Below, piece by piece: positions 36,656 to 51,200 of a stretch of 64,000 bases of DNA (its first letter is position 1; each line of letters starts with the position of its first letter). The notes beneath the pieces were generated by a model. It did no database searches. It saw only the letters and a program-made list of their open reading frames with translations, and was not told the DNA's origin. Both the position numbers and the translations under genes were made by a program. The DNA is from Moringa oleifera. Taxonomy: Eukaryota; Streptophyta; Magnoliopsida; Brassicales; Moringaceae. The stretch covers positions 1,922,001-1,986,000 of the forward strand of contig JAJFZO010000537.1 in assembly GCA_021397835.1 (NCBI GenBank), written 5' to 3'.

Positions 36656-37035
36656 GGAATCAGTTGACAAGACATGAGAATCAAGGTATTTTACATTTTG
36701 GAAGCTGACATAAGACTTTTATATAGTGATTCGAAGGTACCACTTGCAGGATCAAGAATATATATTTTGTTAAATTATATTATAATGTTTATTTTGCATT
36801 GCTTGCACTAATCTCACAATTTTATAAATTATGTTTCATTTAAATATCTAGTTCTTTTTATTAATTTTCTTCTTTATTTGGATATTTACAGCATACTATT
36901 CTAGCTAACAGTACATTAATTCTCTTTATTTAATGAAAATGGTTTTAATATGAGTATTTAGAGAGCAATAAACATTTTATCTACCTCTTTTTAACTTTGA
37001 AAGATAGTTAATAACTTGTTATTCTCATTCAAACG

Positions 37036-37370
37036 TGGCAGAGCAATTCTCCCTGTAGGTTTGTTCTCTCACTCTTGTTCTTCTTTTCTCAGTCCAACCT
37101 CTCATTTGGTGGCCTCATTTTACTTTTATAGCTACCTTTTTCAACTAATCCTTATAAGCTTTACGTTGTCTCGTTGATTTTCGTGATCCCTTTCATCCTT
37201 CAAACATGGCTTGGCATGGCTTCCCGACATTTTCATGCTAACCTATGTTTTCCTTAAATTGGTACCGGATTAGGCGAATCAACCATAGTCTTAGGTCTTT
37301 TGGGTATTAGGTTGGATCTTAGGCCTACCAGACATTAGGCCTTGGTTTGTATCAGAACTTATCCTTAACA
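37036..37370 (-). repeat. Gypsy 3' LTR, unit 2
   Basis: Same 335-bp LTR as in unit 1, offset by 8044 bp, flanked on the left by the second copy of the non-element flank segment rather than by another element end. Confidence 0.8.
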
Positions 37371-37423
37371 TCCCACCCTTTTAACAGATATTGGAGACTA
37401 GAGAGCTTCAGTGTTCTTTATGT

Positions 37424-39129
37424 GTGTTCGAGGAAGAGTGGTACGACACTCGTTTTCTTTGTAACGAGCTCCTTGTGATGGAGATTTAAAAATTCTCAAA
37501 TGCCTTGGGATTCGTTAGTGAAAAAATTTTGGGAATCAATGCGGCATTCACCCATCATCTCTTAGGGAGGTTTGTGGAAATTCCAAAAATTTTTACGCAC
37601 ATATGTACTTCACTCCACTAGTATCAAGGTTTTCTAACACTCAATGCCTAGGAAAATGCATCTGTCACCCTATGCCTTTTCACTTTGGCATGCTGCGGAA
37701 GCCTTTCAACTGCCAATACTTGGCCATCCACTTGTGCAACATACAAATAAATATCCCCTGTCAATCTTTCATATTCGAAGATACATTAATGAGCAGTTAG
37801 TCTACAAAGTGGTTCATAGTGTTCATCTAGTTCCTCGAGGCTTAAAGGTGTTCCCTTGACCTCACAACCTTGGTGATGTGGTCCTGAAGGCAGTGATCGG
37901 ATTCAAATTATAATCCCTACATCTGAGAGTCATACGAGGAATGTATTGTCTCGGAAGCTTAAGGGGACTCATAATGCTATAATTGCTAATGAGTTTGAGA
38001 TTATGTATCATTCCTCACCAATACTCCACATTTCCTATTTAAGCCAAATTATTTAATCTTTTTAGTTGTTTTCAATTAGATTTGTTCGGACTACACTAAC
38101 GAGATAGTATGCCATGCACCTTTCCACTGTAGATGTCGTAATTATTTAGGATTCCTTGTTTAGTCTCGAGTGTGAGGCTACCAAGTCCTCGAAAGCTCAC
38201 TTGAAATGTTTTTAGTTAGTAAAAGGTGGCATTTCAAAAGCTCTGGACCAAGGTAAGCAGTCATTCGAGGATATTGTTGCTATCCCGGATGATACAATAG
38301 ACAAAGGTAGGCATCAAATCATAAGTTTCTTCGTCAATGTCTTACTTTGGAACCTGTTAGAGCATCCCTAGTCAATTTGATTAGGAAGGGGCATTATGTC
38401 CCAGATTGTGGTATCCGGGTCACTTATTTAGCACTACACCCCAACACCACCATGGCCCTACTTCATAAGATCATCTTATGAGAGGATTGGAAATGATAGT
38501 TGCATAACCATCATCGCAGTAGTGAGTGCCTTTTTTCCTCAAGTGTTAGGTGACTTTCGACATTGTCATTTCTAAACTTTTGTTATCCAAAACTGCTTAA
38601 GCTTTTATCTTGCTTGTTAAGGAGCGCGTAGCATTTCAAGACAAGGCTACTCATTCTCAACAATCCATTTTTGAACATTTTCGTGCTCTAAATAACGCTA
38701 TCATAAAAGGGACCCTACTGGATGATAAAGTAAGACCTTATAAATAAAAAGTGCATTTTTGAAAAACTTTGTTATTGTCACTAACCAAGCTCACGAAACT
38801 ATGCTAGATAGCTTGAAATCAAAGCACGCTAAAAAGGAAGGATAAGTGAAAGGGGAGGCAAAGTACTAATAGTCCTAAGAGTTGAGAGATGACACTAACC
38901 AGTACTCTTAATGAATGTATAAAGTGGCTTTTTAACAAACAAAGAATGAGGTCTTAGCAAAATACCTTGACTTAAACTTACGTTGGATGCTCGAGCTTAT
39001 CGAAGATAGAAAAAAGATCGAGAGTAGCTTGAGGTATAAGGAAGCGAGAAATGAGGACTTTAATAGTAGAGAAGACTCCCCCGATGGCTCGATGGCTTTA
39101 GGTTTTAAGACTTGGTAGCCTTCCCCAAA
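37424..39129 (+). pseudogene. Opposite-strand coding remnant, unit 2
   Basis: Copy of the broken plus-strand remnant of unit 1 with the same stops. It differs by A to G at 38356. Confidence 0.4.
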
Positions 39130-39432
39130 ATGTAAGGGGTTTAGTTTAGTTTAGTTTTATATCTCTTTGTTGTTTAATATTTTGCATTTTTTGTTATATT
39201 TTGTACTTTTGTTTAGTTAATAAAGGGTGGCTTTTAGACTTTCTCCTTTTTATTTCTGTCCTATAATTCTATGTTTTCATTATTGATTTTGCATTTATGA
39301 GTACTTATATTGGTGGTAGTCTACCCACTTATTAGAATTAGGGGGCTAGGTTTCTTAGTCGAAGGCCTCCATCCAAGTAATGCTGACCCTCTTAATGATC
39401 ATGTTCGAGGACGTTGTTCCCTTAGTGGTGCT

Positions 39433-39827
39433 TGGGTCACAACTAGATTTTATTCTGTTGTCTTGTATTTTAAGCATAGCATTTGTCCAATGACATGGTC
39501 TTTTAAAAATGCCTTAGTTATGGCTCAGTCTTACTTTATTGCCCTGTGTTTAAAGCAAGATCTTAGTTCGAGGACATAATCCTTGAATAGTGCCTTGGCC
39601 TTAGCCAAATTAACCAAGGTCTTGCTTTGGGGACGTGGTGCCTTAATATTATCTCAATCGTGGTTAGGTCCTACTTTGTTACCCTTTGTTTAAAGTAAGG
39701 TCTTGGTCTAGGGACATGATCCCTTAATATTGTCTCGATCATGGTCAGGTCTTACTTTGTTGCCCTGCGTTTAAAGCAAGGTCTTAGTTTAGAAACATAG
39801 TCCTTGAATAATGCCTTGATCATTGCC
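39433..39827. repeat. ~80-bp minisatellite, unit 2
   Basis: Same number and order of sub-units as in unit 1. The minisatellite has not expanded or contracted since the 8-kb duplication. Confidence 0.8.
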
Positions 39828-40243
39828 ATGTTTTTACTTTTTTTTTTCTATGTTTATTTATATTTTTTTCCATTTAGTTTTCTTGAAATGCCTTTTTCAT
39901 AAATAGATTAGATCCTTTTGAGGATACCACCACAACATGCAAAAAATAAAAACAGTAAAGCAATAAGAAGAAAGATAAAACATAAGGCAAAAGTACAAGG
40001 GGTGGTGGATACAACAAAAGCAAAAGAAAATCCTCTTGTTACTCCAAGAAAGGGCTATCTGAAAAGAAGGATTGAGGATGAAAAACATAAATCAATGGAA
40101 ATCTACTTGCTTTTGGTCAATGAAATCTTCTAGTTGTTTATACATGATATACTCTGAGGTTTTTTACGTTTCAAACCTTAAGGATCTTTCTACCTTTAAG
40201 TGAAGTCAATCAATAAGGTCCTATTCTAAGCACTTTTACCATT

Positions 40244-43200
40244 TTGTAAGGGTTTCCCTAGCTCGAGGCTATCTTGCCTACCGCTTTAAGGTCTTGGGCC
40301 TCTAATTTTATCACCCCCAACTGTCTCTTAACAAAGTTTTTAGAGCAGATTGTAGTAACGTACCACCACTTTTTATTTCATTGTGATCCAACTTAATATT
40401 GTTCCCAAGCACCCTCTAATAAATCTAAGTTGGTTCAGAGCCCTTCGCGATTATCTGCTAGGTTGGACCACTCTATTCTTAAGGATAGGGAACTAACTTC
40501 CACCAATATGACCGCCTCAATTCTAAAGGTTAATTAAAATGGTGTTTCTTTAGTCTCATATTTCTTTGTTGTTTGATATGTCTATAAAATTATTGGCAAC
40601 TCCTTTGCTCAAGCCCCAACTGACTTTTCTAACTCTACCTTTAATGTACGAAGTCTAATTTTAATCACAGCCTCTAATTAGCCATTACATTTTAGGTCTG
40701 TTGTGGAGGGGAATGTGTATTTGATTTTGATTAAAAGCATTTCTCTATAAAATGACCAGCTTTGAATAGCTTTCTGTTATTGATGACCAACACTTTTTGG
40801 ATACCAATCCTATAGATAATGCTTTTCTTTTTTTTTTTTAAAAAAAAAAGAAAAGTCTCATACTTTTAGCTTGGTGATTTGCACCATTCCCTTCACTTCT
40901 ACTCATTTAGTAAAATAGTCCTCCATTACAACGGTAAGTTTCTTTTACCTCGGAGCCAAGGGGAAGGATCCAACCAAGTTTATATCCCACGAGGCAAAAA
41001 GGCATGGACTACTCAAATTGGTCAACATGGCAGCTAGTACCTAAGAAATAACAACATAAAATTGACACCTTTTGCATTTATATGTAAAATTTTGAGAGTC
41101 CATCTTCGAAGTTAGCTAGAAATATCCCTACCTTAACAATTTCTAGGCAAGAGATGATCCACCTATGTGGTTTACATTTATGCCTTTATATATTTCTCTT
41201 ATAACATAGTCTACTCCCTTGGACCTAAACATTTCAACGTGGGTCAAATAGCTACCCATCGACCATGCAGTATGATTCTACCTTTATCCTTAGTTTTTGA
41301 GCTTGATTAGAGTCTTTTAAAGTCGTGCCACATGCCAGACTCTAAGTATTCTTTGATATGATCTATCCACAAAGGCTCAACCATTATTAGGCATGCCTCA
41401 ACTTCCTTAATGCTTGGTCACTCGAGTGCCTCCCTAAAAACATCGCACAGTGATGCCAATGATGTGCCACCTTTAAGCTTGAATAGTGCATCCATCAACA
41501 CATTTTTTCATTTGGGGAACGTGGCTTATCTAGGAACTCTTCAAAAGTCATCAATAGTTATTTCGTCTTTGTTAAACACTTTTCTATTCTTTCATCTCTT
41601 AACTCATATTCCCCTTTTGTCTATCTCACGATGAGAAAGGAATTGTTAAACACTTGAATACACTTTATGCCTATCTTATGTGTTAAGTTAAGCCTTGCAT
41701 CATGGCTTAATACTTTGCCTCTTTGTTGGAGGCTTCAAACTTAATCTCTATTCATAATTGAATCTTTACCTCATTCGAGCCTTAAATTACAGACCTAACT
41801 CCCTTTCTTTCATTTTTTGATGCCTTATGGACCCATAGGGTCCAATCCAAAGGTTGGGTAACTGACTTGCCTACTGATATGCCTTTGGATTTGCTCTATC
41901 TCAGATTCGTAGCATTTAGCAATGAAATTCGCCAAGACGTATGCTTTTGTAGATATCCAAGGATTATACTTAATGTCACATTCTCCTAGTTTTGCATTCT
42001 ACTTCAACATTCACATGGAGATATTCGGTTTCTGCAGTATTTACCATAAGGACAGGTCCATCAAGACCACAATGGTATGGGCTTAAAAGTATGACCTCAA
42101 TTTTTGGGTTATTGTAACTAGATCAAATGCCACCTTTTTAATTCTTGAGTACTTCACCTTTGCCCCACGTACTATGTTGCTAACATAATACATTGGTCAG
42201 GGAGATCCCTCCATTAGATAGGTCTGTATTACCACTATCATCTCTTCAAAAGTAGATAAATACATAAAGATTTTTTCTCTGAGGATTTGATTCACTAGTA
42301 AGGGTGGAAAACAAGATATATCTTAAGTTTATTAAAGGTATCGTGACACTATTTATTCCATGCAAATCCTTTAGTCCACCACAACGTCTTATGAAAAGGG
42401 TGGCTTGTATCAACTACCTTGCATATGAACCTTCTTAGGGTTGCTAACCTTTTGTTAAGGCGCTGGGCATCGAGGATAGAAGTTAGGACTGATATATTGA
42501 TGGTAGCCCTCATATTTTTTAGATTGGCTTTAATACCCCAGTTTGTAATCATGAGGTAAGAAATGCCGCCTCAAACATGCATTTTTTCAAGTTCACCTTC
42601 ATATCGTGCTGCTTAAAGATAGTAAAGGTCTCCTTTAAGTCATGTAGGTGGTTTACCTCTTTGTGTCTCTTGACAATCATGTGATCAACCTCTATGTTTT
42701 GTTACATTTGGTCCTTGACCACCATTAACTTATGACACATAGCCCACGCATTCACGAGCCCGAATGGTATGACTTTGTAATAATACATCAATGATGAATG
42801 AGGTGCACTTTTCATCATCTAAGCACATCTTGATTTGGTTATACCTAAAAAAGGCATTCATGAAGCTTAAGACTTTGTACCCATATGTGTTGTCAACTAA
42901 TTGGTTAATGTGTGGTAGGAAAAATTATTTTTAGGTAACGCTTGGTTAAGGTCTATGAAGTATACATGCATACACCACTTTTTTTTTTTTTTTACTTTCT
43001 TAACCAACACCATATTTGACAGCCATTCTGGGTATTGAATAAGTTTGATGAATCTGGTTGCCAATAATTTATGTACTTTTACCCTGATTACCTTTTGTCA
43101 TTCCATGGCGAAGTGTGTTTTTTTTTCCCAGATTGGCTTAAAGTTGAGGTTCAGTTTTAGCTTATGTTGCATAACTTTCGGGCTGATTCTCGACATGTCC

Positions 43201-44698
43201 TTTACCATCAAGGTGAACACCTTTAACTTCTCCCTAAGGAAGGTCAATACCTCGTACTTGAAAGGTTCGATAGAACTAGCTGTAGAACCAACATGAGCCA
43301 TTTTTCTTGGACATACCTTTACTATTTTTACCTTTTTGACTACCTTATTGAAGCATGTCTTACTTTCCTCTCTAAGGTCTATCTCATCATAAGGCATATT
43401 TCTATTTTGGAAGACTTTTGGTGGTTGAGTATGGTGAAGAAACAGTACTTACCACCAATTGACTTCCTTTAACATCCTTTACCCCATTTGAAGCTAAGAA
43501 CCTCAGTAAATGGTAGCTAAAAGTGATTGCTTGTAAGGTTTAAAACTTGATCTACCCAAGATCCCATAGGAGGCTGCAAAGGCCTTCAGCACTAAGAACT
43601 CAGTCATGATGTTAACCTTCTTTGGCTGCATTCTCGCCACCACAGAGGGCGAAATCACCCTTCCATTAGGACCAACTTGCCCTTGAATTTGATCAAATTT
43701 GCGCTAAGCTTCTTAATCTTTCTTTCAAGAGCTTCATTTGCAAGAATACTACTTCGTACAACATATTCACCGAGCTTTCATTATCTAACAACACTTTACG
43801 GATAAGAAAATTTGTGATGACTAAGTTGACCACAAGACATCATCATAAGGGACTTGTTTGCCTTGTAGATCTTGATCACAAAAACTTATCACCAGACTTT
43901 TAGATCCCTAACTATGATTCCAAGACGTTCTAGAATGTGCCTTTCTACTCGAGGATTTTACATAGTTAAAGATAAGCTATTTTATTATCATATCTATGAC
44001 CTCATCTAATTGCATTGCTGGGAACTACTCTATTACTTCAATCTGAATTATTTGGACTGCCTGTGCTCGCTTTAGTGGGAGTTTTATTTCTTGGTATAAG
44101 TCTATTGTGTCTCGATCTCACATACTACCTTAAACGTACCCCTTAGACTAAAGACATCAGTTTTTCTTTGAGGTGCCTAAATACTTCTCAATCATGACCT
44201 TATTCTCGATGGAAGTGATAATAAGTGACCGGTCTTCTATAATCGAAAATGTTACCATTTGTTAAGGGTATCTTAATGCACCATCATTCTTAATAGCCAT
44301 TATCACATTCATTCAAGATGTGTTTAATGGCATGAAACTTTATTGAGACACGAGAGGCTTATTATATACGGGGCTTTATTTCTCAAGAAACTCCTTGTTG
44401 GGGCAGTTTGCTTTGGCTATTCGGCCTCATCCCTCATCTTTGAACATCACGACGTTGTTTTCGATCTTTCATCTTAATCTTTTTATTCGAGGATTGCCTT
44501 TTAGACTCTTTCTTCCTTTAACTCCCCTCCTTGCTTCGGATGTACTTCTTCACCAAGGATAGTAATTTTACCATATTCTTGGCGAGTTTCCATCATTGAG
44601 CATCAAAACAAGGCCCCTTTTTAAAGACCTTCTAAAATGGTGATCATGGCTTCTGACTTCTATGATTGATCCACTTACAAAGCCTTTACATTGAAATG
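40244..44698 (-). pseudogene. Gypsy gag (C-terminal part)-pol remnant, unit 2
   Basis: Carries the same disabling changes as unit 1, including the EVDH box at 42681-42692 and the DNESS protease. The gag end contains the five-substitution cluster unique to this unit. Confidence 0.85.
40822..40855. repeat. T/A palindrome, unit 2
   Basis: CTTTTC, T12, A10, GAAAAG: two bases shorter than in unit 1. Confidence 0.85.
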
Positions 44699-45078
44699 GG
44701 AATCAGTTGACAAGACATGAGAATCAAGGTATTTTACATTTTGGAAGCTGACATAAGACTTTTATATAGTGATTCGAAGGTACCACTTGCAGGATCAAGA
44801 ATATATATTTTGTTAAATTATATTATAATGTTTATTTTGCATTGCTTGCACTAATCTCACAATTTTATAAATTATGTTTCATTTAAATATCTAGTTCTTT
44901 TTATTAATTTTCTTCTTTATTTGGATATTTACAGCATACTATTCTAGCTAACAGTACATTAATTCTCTTTATTTAATGAAAATGGTTTTAATATGAGTAT
45001 TTAGAGAGCAATAAACATTTTATCTACCTCTTTTTAACTTTGAAAGATAGTTAATAACTTGTTATTCTCATTCAAACG

Positions 45079-45413
45079 TGGCAGAGCAATTCTCCCTGTA
45101 GGTTTGTTCTCTCACTCTTGTTCTTCTTTTCTCAGTCCAACCTCTCATTTGGTGGCCTCATTTTACTTTTATAGCTACCTTTTTCAACTAATCCTTATAA
45201 GCTTTACGTTGTCTCGTTGATTTTCGTGATCCCTTTCATCCTTCAAACATGGCTTGGCATGGCTTCCCGACATTTTCATGCTAACCTATGTTTTCCTTAA
45301 ATTGGTACCGGATTAGGCGAATCAACCATAGTCTTAGGTCTTTTGGGTATTAGGTTGGATCTTAGGCCTACCAGACATTAGGCCTTGGTTTGTATCAGAA
45401 CTTATCCTTAACA
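45079..45413 (-). repeat. Gypsy 3' LTR, unit 3
   Basis: Third copy of the 335-bp 3' LTR. This copy is contiguous with the complete gag-pol and 5' LTR to the right, so 45079-53990 has the full span of the original element. Confidence 0.8.
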
Positions 45414-45466
45414 TCCCACCCTTTTAACAGATATTGGAGACTAGAGAGCTTCAGTGTTCTTTATGT

Positions 45467-47172
45467 GTGTTCGAGGAAGAGTGGTACGACACTCGTTTTC
45501 TTTGTAACGAGCTCCTTGTGATGGAGATTTAAAAATTCTCAAATGCCTTGGGATTCGTTAGTGAAAAAATTTTGGGAATCAATGCGGCATTCACCCATCA
45601 TCTCTTAGGGAGGTTTGTGGAAATTCCAAAAATTTTTACGCACATATGTACTTCACTCCACTAGTATCAAGGTTTTCTAACACTCAATGCCTAGGAAAAT
45701 GCATCTGTCACCCTATGCCTTTTCACTTTGGCATGCTGCGGAAGCCTTTCAACTGCCAATACTTGGCCATCCACTTGTGCAACATACAAATAAATATCCC
45801 CTGTCAATCTTTCATATTCGAAGATACATTAATGAGCAGTTAGTCTACAAAGTGGTTCATAGTGTTCATCTAGTTCCTCGAGGCTTAAAGGTGTTCCCTT
45901 GACCTCACAACCTTGGTGATGTGGTCCTGAAGGCAGTGATCGGATTCAAATTATAATCCCTACATCTGAGAGTCATACGAGGAATGTATTGTCTCGGAAG
46001 CTTAAGGGGACTCATAATGCTATAATTGCTAATGAGTTTGAGATTATGTATCATTCCTCACCAATACTCCACATTTCCTATTTAAGCCAAATTATTTAAT
46101 CTTTTTAGTTGTTTTCAATTAGATTTGTTCGGACTACACTAACGAGATAGTATGCCATGCACCTTTCCACTGTAGATGTCGTAATTATTTAGGATTCCTT
46201 GTTTAGTCTCGAGTGTGAGGCTACCAAGTCCTCGAAAGCTCACTTGAAATGTTTTTAGTTAGTAAAAGGTGGCATTTCAAAAGCTCTGGACCAAGGTAAG
46301 CAGTCATTCGAGGATATTGTTGCTATCCCGGATGATACAATAGACAAAGGTAGGCATCAAATCATAAGTTTCTTCGTCAATGTCTTACTTTGGAACCTGT
46401 TAGAGCATCCCTAGTCAATTTGATTAGGAAGGGGCATTATGTCCCAGATTGTGGTATCCGGGTCACTTATTTAGCACTACACCCCAACACCACCATGGCC
46501 CTACTTCATAAGATCATCTTATGAGAGGATTGGAAATGATAGTTGCATAACCATCATCGCAGTAGTGAGTGCCTTTTTTCCTCAAGTGTTAGGTGACTTT
46601 CGACATTGTCATTTCTAAACTTTTGTTATCCAAAACTGCTTAAGCTTTTATCTTGCTTGTTAAGGAGCGCGTAGCATTTCAAGACAAGGCTACTCATTCT
46701 CAACAATCCATTTTTGAACATTTTCGTGCTCTAAATAACGCTATCATAAAAGGGACCCTACTGGATGATAAAGTAAGACCTTATAAATAAAAAGTGCATT
46801 TTTGAAAAACTTTGTTATTGTCACTAACCAAGCTCACGAAACTATGCTAGATAGCTTGAAATCAAAGCACGCTAAAAAGGAAGGATAAGTGAAAGGGGAG
46901 GCAAAGTACTAATAGTCCTAAGAGTTGAGAGATGACACTAACCAGTACTCTTAATGAATGTATAAAGTGGCTTTTTAACAAACAAAGAATGAGGTCTTAG
47001 CAAAATACCTTGACTTAAACTTACGTTGGATGCTCGAGCTTATCGAAGATAGAAAAAAGATCGAGAGTAGCTTGAGGTATAAGGAAGCGAGAAATGAGGA
47101 CTTTAATAGTAGAGAAGACTCCCCCGATGGCTCGATGGCTTTAGGTTTTAAGACTTGGTAGCCTTCCCCAAA
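45467..47172 (+). pseudogene. Opposite-strand coding remnant, unit 3
   Basis: Third copy of the broken plus-strand remnant. It agrees with unit 2 at 46399 (G). Confidence 0.4.
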
Positions 47173-47475
47173 ATGTAAGGGGTTTAGTTTAGTTTAGTTT
47201 TATATCTCTTTGTTGTTTAATATTTTGCATTTTTTGTTATATTTTGTACTTTTGTTTAGTTAATAAAGGGTGGCTTTTAGACTTTCTCCTTTTTATTTCT
47301 GTCCTATAATTCTATGTTTTCATTATTGATTTTGCATTTATGAGTACTTATATTGGTGGTAGTCTACCCACTTATTAGAATTAGGGGGCTAGGTTTCTTA
47401 GTCGAAGGCCTCCATCCAAGTAATGCTGACCCTCTTAATGATCATGTTCGAGGACGTTGTTCCCTTAGTGGTGCT

Positions 47476-47870
47476 TGGGTCACAACTAGATTTTATTCTG
47501 TTGTCTTGTATTTTAAGCATAGCATTTGTCCAATGACATGGTCTTTTAAAAATGCCTTAGTTATGGCTCAGTCTTACTTTATTGCCCTGTGTTTAAAGCA
47601 AGATCTTAGTTCGAGGACATAATCCTTGAATAGTGCCTTGGCCTTAGCCAAATTAACCAAGGTCTTGCTTTGGGGACGTGGTGCCTTAATATTATCTCAA
47701 TCGTGGTTAGGTCCTACTTTGTTACCCTTTGTTTAAAGTAAGGTCTTGGTCTAGGGACATGATCCCTTAATATTGTCTCGATCATGGTCAGGTCTTACTT
47801 TGTTGCCCTGCGTTTAAAGCAAGGTCTTAGTTTAGAAACATAGTCCTTGAATAATGCCTTGATCATTGCC
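47476..47870. repeat. ~80-bp minisatellite, unit 3
   Basis: Third copy, with the same sub-unit count as the others. Confidence 0.8.
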
Positions 47871-48286
47871 ATGTTTTTACTTTTTTTTTTCTATGTTTAT
47901 TTATATTTTTTTCCATTTAGTTTTCTTGAAATGCCTTTTTCATAAATAGATTAGATCCTTTTGAGGATACCACCACAACATGCAAAAAATAAAAACAGTA
48001 AAGCAATAAGAAGAAAGATAAAACATAAGGCAAAAGTACAAGGGGTGGTGGATACAACAAAAGCAAAAGAAAATCCTCTTGTTACTCCAAGAAAGGGCTA
48101 TCTGAAAAGAAGGATTGAGGATGAAAAACATAAATCAATGGAAATCTACTTGCTTTTGGTCAATGAAATCTTCTAGTTGTTTATACATGATATACTCTGA
48201 GGTTTTTTACGTTTCAAACCTTAAGGATCTTTCTACCTTTAAGTGAAGTCAATCAATAAGGTCCTATTCTAAGCACTTTTACCATT

Positions 48287-51200
48287 TTGTAAGGGTTTCC
48301 CTAGCTCGAGGCTATCTTGCCTACCGCTTTAAGGTCTTGGGCCTCTAATTTTCTCACCCCCAACTGTCTCTTAACAAAGTTTTTAGAGCAGATTGTAGTA
48401 ACGTACCACCACTTTTTATTTCATTGTGATCCAACTTAATATTGTTCCCAAGCACCCTCTAATAAATCTAAGTTGGTTCAGAGCCCTTCGCGATTATCTG
48501 CTAGGTTGGACCACTCTATTCTTAAGGATAGGGAACTAACTTCCACCAATATGACCGCCTCAATTCTAAAGGTTAATTAAAATGGTGTTTCTTTAGTCTC
48601 ATATTTCTTTGTTGTTTGATATGTCTATAAAATTATTGGCAACTCCTTTGCTCAAGCCCCAACTGACTTTTCTAACTCTACCTTTAATGTACGAAGTCTA
48701 ATTTTAATCACAGCCTCTAATTAGCCATTACATTTTAGGTCTGTTGTGGAGGGGAATGTGTATTTGATTTTGATTAAAAGCATTTCTCTATAAAATGACC
48801 AGCTTTGAATAGCTTTCTGTTATTGATGACCAACACTTTTTGGATACCAATCCTATAGATAATGCTTTTCTTTTTTTTTTTTTTTAAAAAAAAAGAAAAG
48901 TCTCATACTTTTAGCTTGGTGATTTGCACCATTCCCTTCACTTCTACTCATTTAGTAAAATAGTCCTCCATTACAACGGTAAGTTTCTTTTACCTCGGAG
49001 CCAAGGGGAAGGATCCAACCAAGTTTATATCCCACGAGGCAAAAAGGCATGGACTACTCAAATTGGTCAACATGGCAGCTAGTACCTAAGAAATAACAAC
49101 ATAAAATTGACACCTTTTGCATTTATATGTAAAATTTTGAGAGTCCATCTTCGAAGTTAGCTAGAAATATCCCTACCTTAACAATTTCTAGGCAAGAGAT
49201 GATCCACCTATGTGGTTTACATTTATGCCTTTATATATTTCTCTTATAACATAGTCTACTCCCTTGGACCTAAACATTTCAACGTGGGTCAAATAGCTAC
49301 CCATCGACCATGCAGTATGATTCTACCTTTATCCTTAGTTTTTGAGCTTGATTAGAGTCTTTTAAAGTCGTGCCACATGCCAGACTCTAAGTATTCTTTG
49401 ATATGATCTATCCACAAAGGCTCAACCATTATTAGGCATGCCTCAACTTCCTTAATGCTTGGTCACTCGAGTGCCTCCCTAAAAACATCGCACAGTGATG
49501 CCAATGATGTGCCACCTTTAAGCTTGAATAGTGCATCCATCAACACATTTTTTCATTTGGGGAACGTGGCTTATCTAGGAACTCTTCAAAAGTCATCAAT
49601 AGTTATTTCGTCTTTGTTAAACACTTTTCTATTCTTTCATCTCTTAACTCATATTCCCCTTTTGTCTATCTCACGATGAGAAAGGAATTGTTAAACACTT
49701 GAATACACTTTATGCCTATCTTATGTGTTAAGTTAAGCCTTGCATCATGGCTTAATACTTTGCCTCTTTGTTGGAGGCTTCAAACTTAATCTCTATTCAT
49801 AATTGAATCTTTACCTCATTCGAGCCTTAAATTACAGACCTAACTCCCTTTCTTTCATTTTTTGATGCCTTATGGACCCATAGGGTCCAATCCAAAGGTT
49901 GGGTAACTGACTTGCCTACTGATATGCCTTTGGATTTGCTCTATCTCAGATTCGTAGCATTTAGCAATGAAATTCGCCAAGACGTATGCTTTTGTAGATA
50001 TCCAAGGATTATACTTAATGTCACATTCTCCTAGTTTTGCATTCTACTTCAACATTCACATGGAGATATTCGGTTTCTGCAGTATTTACCATAAGGACAG
50101 GTCCATCAAGACCACAATGGTATGGGCTTAAAAGTATGACCTCAATTTTTGGGTTATTGTAACTAGATCAAATGCCACCTTTTTAATTCTTGAGTACTTC
50201 ACCTTTGCCCCACGTACTATGTTGCTAACATAATACATTGGTCAGGGAGATCCCTCCATTAGATAGGTCTGTATTACCACTATCATCTCTTCAAAAGTAG
50301 ATAAATACATAAAGATTTTTTCTCTGAGGATTTGATTCACTAGTAAGGGTGGAAAACAAGATATATCTTAAGTTTATTAAAGGTATCGTGACACTATTTA
50401 TTCCATGCAAATCCTTTAGTCCACCACAACGTCTTATGAAAAGGGTGGCTTGTATCAACTACCTTGCATATGAACCTTCTTAGGGTTGCTAACCTTTTGT
50501 TAAGGCGCTGGGCATCGAGGATAGAAGTTAGGACTGATATATTGATGGTAGCCCTCATATTTTTTAGATTGGCTTTAATACCCCAGTTTGTAATCATGAG
50601 GTAAGAAATGCCGCCTCAAACATGCATTTTTTCAAGTTCACCTTCATATCGTGCTGCTTAAAGATAGTAAAGGTCTCCTTTAAGTCATGTAGGTGGTTTA
50701 CCTCTTTGTGTCTCTTGACAATCATGTGATCAACCTCTATGTTTTGTTACATTTGGTCCTTGACCACCATTAACTTATGACACATAGCCCACGCATTCAC
50801 GAGCCCGAATGGTATGACTTTGTAATAATACATCAATGATGAATGAGGTGCACTTTTCATCATCTAAGCACATCTTGATTTGGTTATACCTAAAAAAGGC
50901 ATTCATGAAGCTTAAGACTTTGTACCCATATGTGTTGTCAACTAATTGGTTAATGTGTGGTAGGAAAAATTATTTTTAGGTAACGCTTGGTTAAGGTCTA
51001 TGAAGTATACATGCATACACCACTTTTTTTTTTTTTTACTTTCTTAACCAACACCATATTTGACAGCCATTCTGGGTATTGAATAAGTTTGATGAATCTG
51101 GTTGCCAATAATTTATGTACTTTTACCCTGATTACCTTTTGTCATTCCATGGCGAAGTGTGTTTTTTTTTCCCAGATTGGCTTAAAGTTGAGGTTCAGTT

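Larger units (their letters stand above)
36656..44698. repeat. Tandem unit 2
   Basis: 8043 bp, same organisation as unit 1. It shares G at 38356, 39313 and 39341 and A at 40460 with unit 3 against unit 1. It alone carries five substitutions clustered at 43996-44232. Its T/A palindrome is shorter (T12A10) and the T run near 42979 is one base longer. Confidence 0.92.
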
